This document shows, piece by piece, positions 52,401 through 58,400 of a DNA stretch of 64,000 nt. Under the pieces are notes generated by a model that saw only the letters and a program-made list of their open reading frames with translations, made no database searches and was not told the DNA's origin. The first letter of the stretch is position 1; the number at the start of each line of letters is the position of its first letter. Source of the stretch: Lepturacanthus savala (Eukaryota; Chordata; Actinopteri; Scombriformes; Trichiuridae); NCBI GenBank assembly GCA_030544235.1, contig CM060464.1:191001-255000 (forward strand). The letters are read 5' to 3'. The translations under genes and the position numbers were made by a program.

Positions 52401-55400
52401 TGGTTAGTTGAAGCCCTAATCTCTAAATCATTTACTGTTTATCTACGTTTGGAGCTAGAGCTTTAACAATTAGTTGATTAATCAAGTAGTTGCCAACAGT
52501 AACGTTAAACACCAACTATCAATCAATTTGAGTCATTTCTAAGTAGAAAACATCTAAATTCTCTGGTTCCAGCTTCTCTTCTCTGATTATTTCCTGGTTT
52601 CTTTAGTCTCTATAATAATAAACTGATGATCTTTGGACCAAAAAGACATTTTAGGTTGAATCTTCATCTTCAGAAAGAGTGATGATCATTTTACACCATT
52701 TAATGAACCAAACAACTAATCGATTAACCGTTTCTTGATAGATTAACAACCAGAATAGTCGTTAGTTGCAGACCTACCAGTGTTTTCAGTCATGAATTCC
52801 ACATTACACCCTCTTATAATATTACTCTTGAATGGAATGAATGAATGGATCTCATATTGAACAGTATCAGACAATGGCTCCACAAACACAAAACGGTAAA
52901 ATTCCTGTCATCATGTTTGATTCTCTCATCACGTTTCAGCCCGCGGGTCGTTGACGAGAAAGAAACAGGAAAAACACAAAAGTCCAACTATTACCGCCAC
53001 AAATGCAGCTTTCCTCCACACCCTGAGGACGCTGCTGTTCCATGTCAACTTCTGACAAAAGAGGAACGTTTGACATATCGATGCAGCCAAACAGCAGAGA
53101 AATCTGCCATTATCTATGTCGATCCTGTGAAAGAGAGCAGCAAAGAGGCAGAGGAGGTGGGTTCTGTTCTCAGACAGAAACAAAAGACGAGGAAGAAGAA
53201 GCTGCAGACACAACGAGACTCACGTTCTGATAGTAGGGTTAGGGTTAGGGGGTTATAGGGTTAGGGTTAGGGGGTTAGGGTTAAGGGTTAAGGGTTAGGG
53301 TTAGGGGGTTATAGGGTTAGGGTTAGGGGGTTATAGGGTTAGGGTTAGGGGGTTATAGGGTTAGGGTTATAGGGTTATAGGGTTAGGGTTAGGGGGTTAT
53401 AGGGTTAGGGTTATAGGGTTATAGGGTTAGGGTTAGGGGGTTAGGGTTAAGGGTTAGGGGGTTATAGGGTTAGGGTTAGGGGGTTAGGGTTAAGGGTTAG
53501 GGTTAGGGATTAACTACTTAATTTATTTAATTTAGTAATAAAACCAGTAAATGGTTCAGAGCAAAAGGTCAGAGCTGAAACTAACAACTATTTTTCTAAT
53601 TAATTATTAAAATCATTAACTAATTAGTTATTTGGTTCATAAATTGGTGTAAAATGTCAATCACTGTTTCCCAAAGCTGAATCAAATCAACTCAAATCAA
53701 CTAATCGATTAATCGATTAATCGATGTAGCTTTAGAGAGTCGTGTGATCATAAAGTTTTTACATTCCTGTTTCTGATCAGTTAAACATCATCAAACATTT
53801 TAAACAATGATTTACTACTAGGCTGATCAATAACAAATAATTATTGATGATGTTCTTTTTATTCTTAATGACCTACCTTTAAACATAGCTAGACCATATA
53901 TTGATATAAAATATTTCATATCAGTGGATAAAGGTGATTATTGATCATTTTTAATGATCTACTTTTAATAACGACCTGGAGAAACAACTTTACGACTTTA
54001 TATTAAACTTGATTTGTGTTTTGTCTGTTCAATTATTTAAGAGACATATAATGAGTGAAACTATCAATATTATATTACACTATTTTCTTTTTGTATTCCT
54101 CCGACATTATAGTGTTTATTACTTTGTCAGAAATCGTTAACTAAAGAACGAGACCGAAAAGGACGTGAACTCAGCCACATTCAGGCTGGGAGACGTTTCC
54201 AGAGGAAGTTCCATAGCAACTTAATAGAATGGGGCCGATGCAGCTGGCCTCTGGTGTTTGATTGACAGATGGGGGGAGGGGAGGGGGGGGGGACAAGTGG
54301 CATTTATGAGGCAATTACACGAAACCTCATTCAGACCCGGGCCTCAGCCTCGTTAAGGAGCCTCGGAGTCTCTGGCCCCGCGGCCTCCAAACTAAAACCA
54401 CGGAGGGTCAGCGCCACATATTTCCAGCAGATTTATCAGCTCCCTCTTTATTCCTTTTATCTGTGGACGAATTCCATTAGCCATTCCAGCAATAGTGTGC
54501 TCAAAGAGTACCGGGGCTCACATTGTTGCCCACTTCTCGCCTCGGAATCAATGATTTTTGATTCGCTGATGAATATGCAAAGGGTCGTCTTATCGGCGAC
54601 CAGTCCCCCCCCCCTCTCTTTTTTCTTGTTTTTCACGATGTGCAGCGAGGAGAGAGGCCAGCCACACCCCTTTCACTGAGTGCCACTCAATGAGAGAGAG
54701 AAGAAAAAAGGGGAGAAGGAAAAATCCTGCCCGGTACTTCCCCTAATGAGCAAATCAATGCATCTGTCCCTCAAGAGACGGGAGAAAAGAGAGAGAGAGA
54801 GAGAGAGAGAGGGGATCTACCCCTGAGGACCAGGCTGAAACACTCCCAGCAGAAAGCAGCTACCACACGCTATGAATGGCCGCCTTTTTAAACCCGCCAC
54901 AACAATATATGAGCCCGGAGCCTCTCATTGAGCTGTAATTAATTCAGCAGTTTGACCTACCCGCTCGCCCCTCGTTACCGCCGCTCGAGCCTCGTTAATA
55001 TGGTAGAAGCTGCCTCATGGCGATAACCCATAGCAACAGAATGTGTTTCTAAACGTGCCAAAAACCCAACTCTCCTCAGAACTATTCTGCCGCTGCCAGC
55101 CCGACCCAGCACCTTGTGGTTTCTCATGGTTTACGGGTCCAGATCGGACCAGAACGTCTCCTGTGAGCTGGAAAACTGGCTCATATAAAAGAAACAGCAT
55201 CACGGTAGAGTGCACCTGATGGGGGGGGGGTGGAGGTTGGGGTTGGGGGGTGGTTTGGTGGGGGTTAGGGTGGGGGGGCATTTGTTTCCATGCATTCTCA
55301 TTCACCATTAAATGGGACAGATTGGTGTCGGTCAAGTAGAATCGACTTTGTCCAAATCTGACAAATTTGTAGCAGCAGATGTTTATAATGAAGGGAAATG

Positions 55401-58400
55401 AAGCCCTGACGTTCACTGCTTCATCTACTTATTTCATCAAAACAGTTTCATTTTTTATTTCTTTCTGTATTTTATTGTCTTATTTAGAGACAATAAAAAA
55501 TATTAGTTGATTAATCTACAACTATTAATCAATTGATCGATTAATCAATAATTGATTTGTCCTCATTTTAATGAAGAAAATGTCTAAATTCTCTGGTTCC
55601 AGCTTCTCTTCTCTGATTATTTTCTTCTTTCATTAGTGTTTAATCATTTCAATTTCTATAGTTGAATCTAAATACTTCTTTAGTTGCAGCCCTGATCTGT
55701 TGCTCTTAACCATTTACCTTCTGTTCAGAGTTTTATCACTTATCTATTTATTAATTCATGTATTCATTGTTTTGAGCTTCTGTTTCAGAATCCTCCCTTT
55801 GTTCTACTACACATCCATTTATAACTTTTCCTGAGTTCCTGATTTATTGGGTTTTAGTGTAATTCATTGCTCTATTAATTGTATAAATCTGCTGTTTTGT
55901 GTGTGATGAGGTGTTGACATGTTCAGTCATGCTCCTTTTTTTTCTCCTGGTTAATCCGCTGCTTCCATTTTAAAAGCCCTCATTCAGAGTCTGTGGCTGC
56001 TGTCGGAGTCTTAGAGGAGCTGTTTGCTTCTAATAACTATGACTAATCATGATACTGTGATAAGCCTCATCTCCACTCAGCATATGGTTTACATTACCTC
56101 TGTCTCCCTCTCCTGAAACAATATATAAGTCTCCGTCTTTCAGAGTCACCCCCAGCCCCGACTTTGACCCCATAACTAACCTCATCTGTCACCCACATGT
56201 CTTCAGGTCCATCTCACAGGGACCAGTGGGCTTGATGTATGCTTCTAGGTAATCCTGTGATCAATCAAGGCAACAATTTGCATCGTGGAGGTGGCACCTG
56301 GCCGCTTTTGTTTTTCTACTGTCACTCTTTTTTTCCCTTCTACCTTCCCCATGAGTCTGAAACTGGGCTAATTTAGACTGATGGTTAATCACAGGTCGAC
56401 ATTTCAAAGAAACTCATGTCACTTTAGGAAATGTTTTATTTTTTTACTTTTACGTTGCTTTTTACTCCCAAAACAGCCATTATTTCAAGATTCATCAGGT
56501 TTTTAGTGTTTGTACAGATGCATTCATGCAGGAGCTGTTTCCTCTTTGATCTTTTTCATAATATAAGAGAAGCTGAAGTCTATTTAGACAGTGGAGATGT
56601 GATGGATAAATGGATTGTTAGAGACACTGAGACTAAAACCTGATGATGACAATCACTCAGCCTCACTAACACTAATAGGAAACATATACTCTACAATTAG
56701 AAAGAAAACAGAGATTTGTTAGTGTTTTCATCCATTTCTGGACGTGTGTATAAACATATACGTATAAACTGTTTATTTGTGTGTTTCTGTCTCTTTTTTT
56801 AGATCTGGTTTGCATTCGTCAACGGCTTCTCGGGTCAGATTCTGTTTGAACGCTGGTGCATCGGCTTATACAACGTGGTGAGTGTTAATATAATTTACTC
56901 TCTAAAAAAAAAAAAAAGCCCACTTTTCTCCTTTAACCACGGTGCTTTCTGTCAAAGAAGTGATTTCCCGCGGTGCCCTAAAAGTGATCCCTTTATTGCG
57001 TGACTGTGTCATTAACGTCCTGAAAATGTTCTCCTTTATTTATGGGCTGTTGTCAAGTCCATATTTCCCCTGTGCCCGAAGCTATGTACTGAATGTGAAA
57101 GAACAACAGCTTCACTTGCCCCAAAGAGTGTAGTTAGCAAGGGCAGCTAGGTTTGAATGATAAAAAGAATAGGAAGAATGGTGAAGAAACTGATACAGCT
57201 GCTGATGTAGGGAGTCCCGCAGGGCTCCATAATGGGACCACTCCTAATGAACTCATATTTCATTTCTGTCATGAATTTAGTAGATGGAAAAAATGTGCAT
57301 CTGCAGTGGTGTGCACAGAGTGGGGAGCCAGTCACCCCCTCCTGGATCAATTGTTGAAAATCATGTACTAAAGTGCCCTTATGGCAGTCAAAATGTGTGC
57401 TAAAGTGCCCTTTAGGGCCCCAAACACATGTTAAAGGGCCCAATAGTAGCCAAAACGTGTGCTCAAATGCCCTCTATGAGCCAAAACACATGCTAAAGTG
57501 CCCTCATCAATGGCAAATATGTGCCCTTTTTCCCCTTTTTGACCCTACCCTTCAGAAAATCTGTGCACAGCACTGTGCATCTGTGAGTCTGATCTTTAAT
57601 ACCGAGCAGTTTAAACCCACAAGGAGTTGATGTGTAACATTAAACTGTTTATCAAAACGACCCGGTTCAATAAACAAAAGCGAATGAGGGAAGTGCGAAG
57701 TGAAACTTCCCCCACGTCCCCCGATCTGCCTCGAATGGAAGTAATTTATAGGAGGAACAAAACCTTCAAGTGAGAAGGACGTTTTCACGGCCCTGCCTCA
57801 TGCATCGGTTTCATAATAAACCACCAGCTTAGAGCCGGTACTGTATCTGCAGCAGCAGGAGGAGGAGGTGGTTTTAGGCTTTGACTTCATCCCAAAAAAT
57901 TGAGGGAATTCCTCGGGCTCAGTGGGAGTCTGTCGGAGGCAGTGGGCCGGATCCACCCTGAATGGAGGTCTTCCTGGGCCCTGCCCCTGAATAAGAAAAG
58001 GAACCCAGTGGAGCATGTCCTGTGGCCCGCTGGTCCACCAGGACTCAGACCTGCATACTCCCACTCCAGATGGGCCCAGAGGGATCTGGCACCAACCCAA
58101 TACCCCCCCCCATCCTGGACCCAGCAGCTGCTGCTCCACAGAACAACATTACAGCACCGCTGAGAAATTACACTTCAGCCAGGCTTTAAATACCAGCTTC
58201 TTAGTCAAGAGCATCGCAGATGTTGGTGGGGAGATGGGTTTTGCATATGAACGGGTCCGAGGCATGACAAATCAAAATAAAAAAAACCCGGGAGGGCTTT
58301 AAGGTCAGTGGTCCTCAATGATGTCAAATAAAGAACGGAGCAAGTGGAGGAGAGAGTGGAGCAATATGTACAACAACTGTAACATGTGGAGGCTGTGGAG

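Noticed and set aside
55015..55416. 133-residue minus-strand frame with a Pro/His-rich middle
   Set aside because: The middle is the complement of a G-run tract; no homology or splice support.
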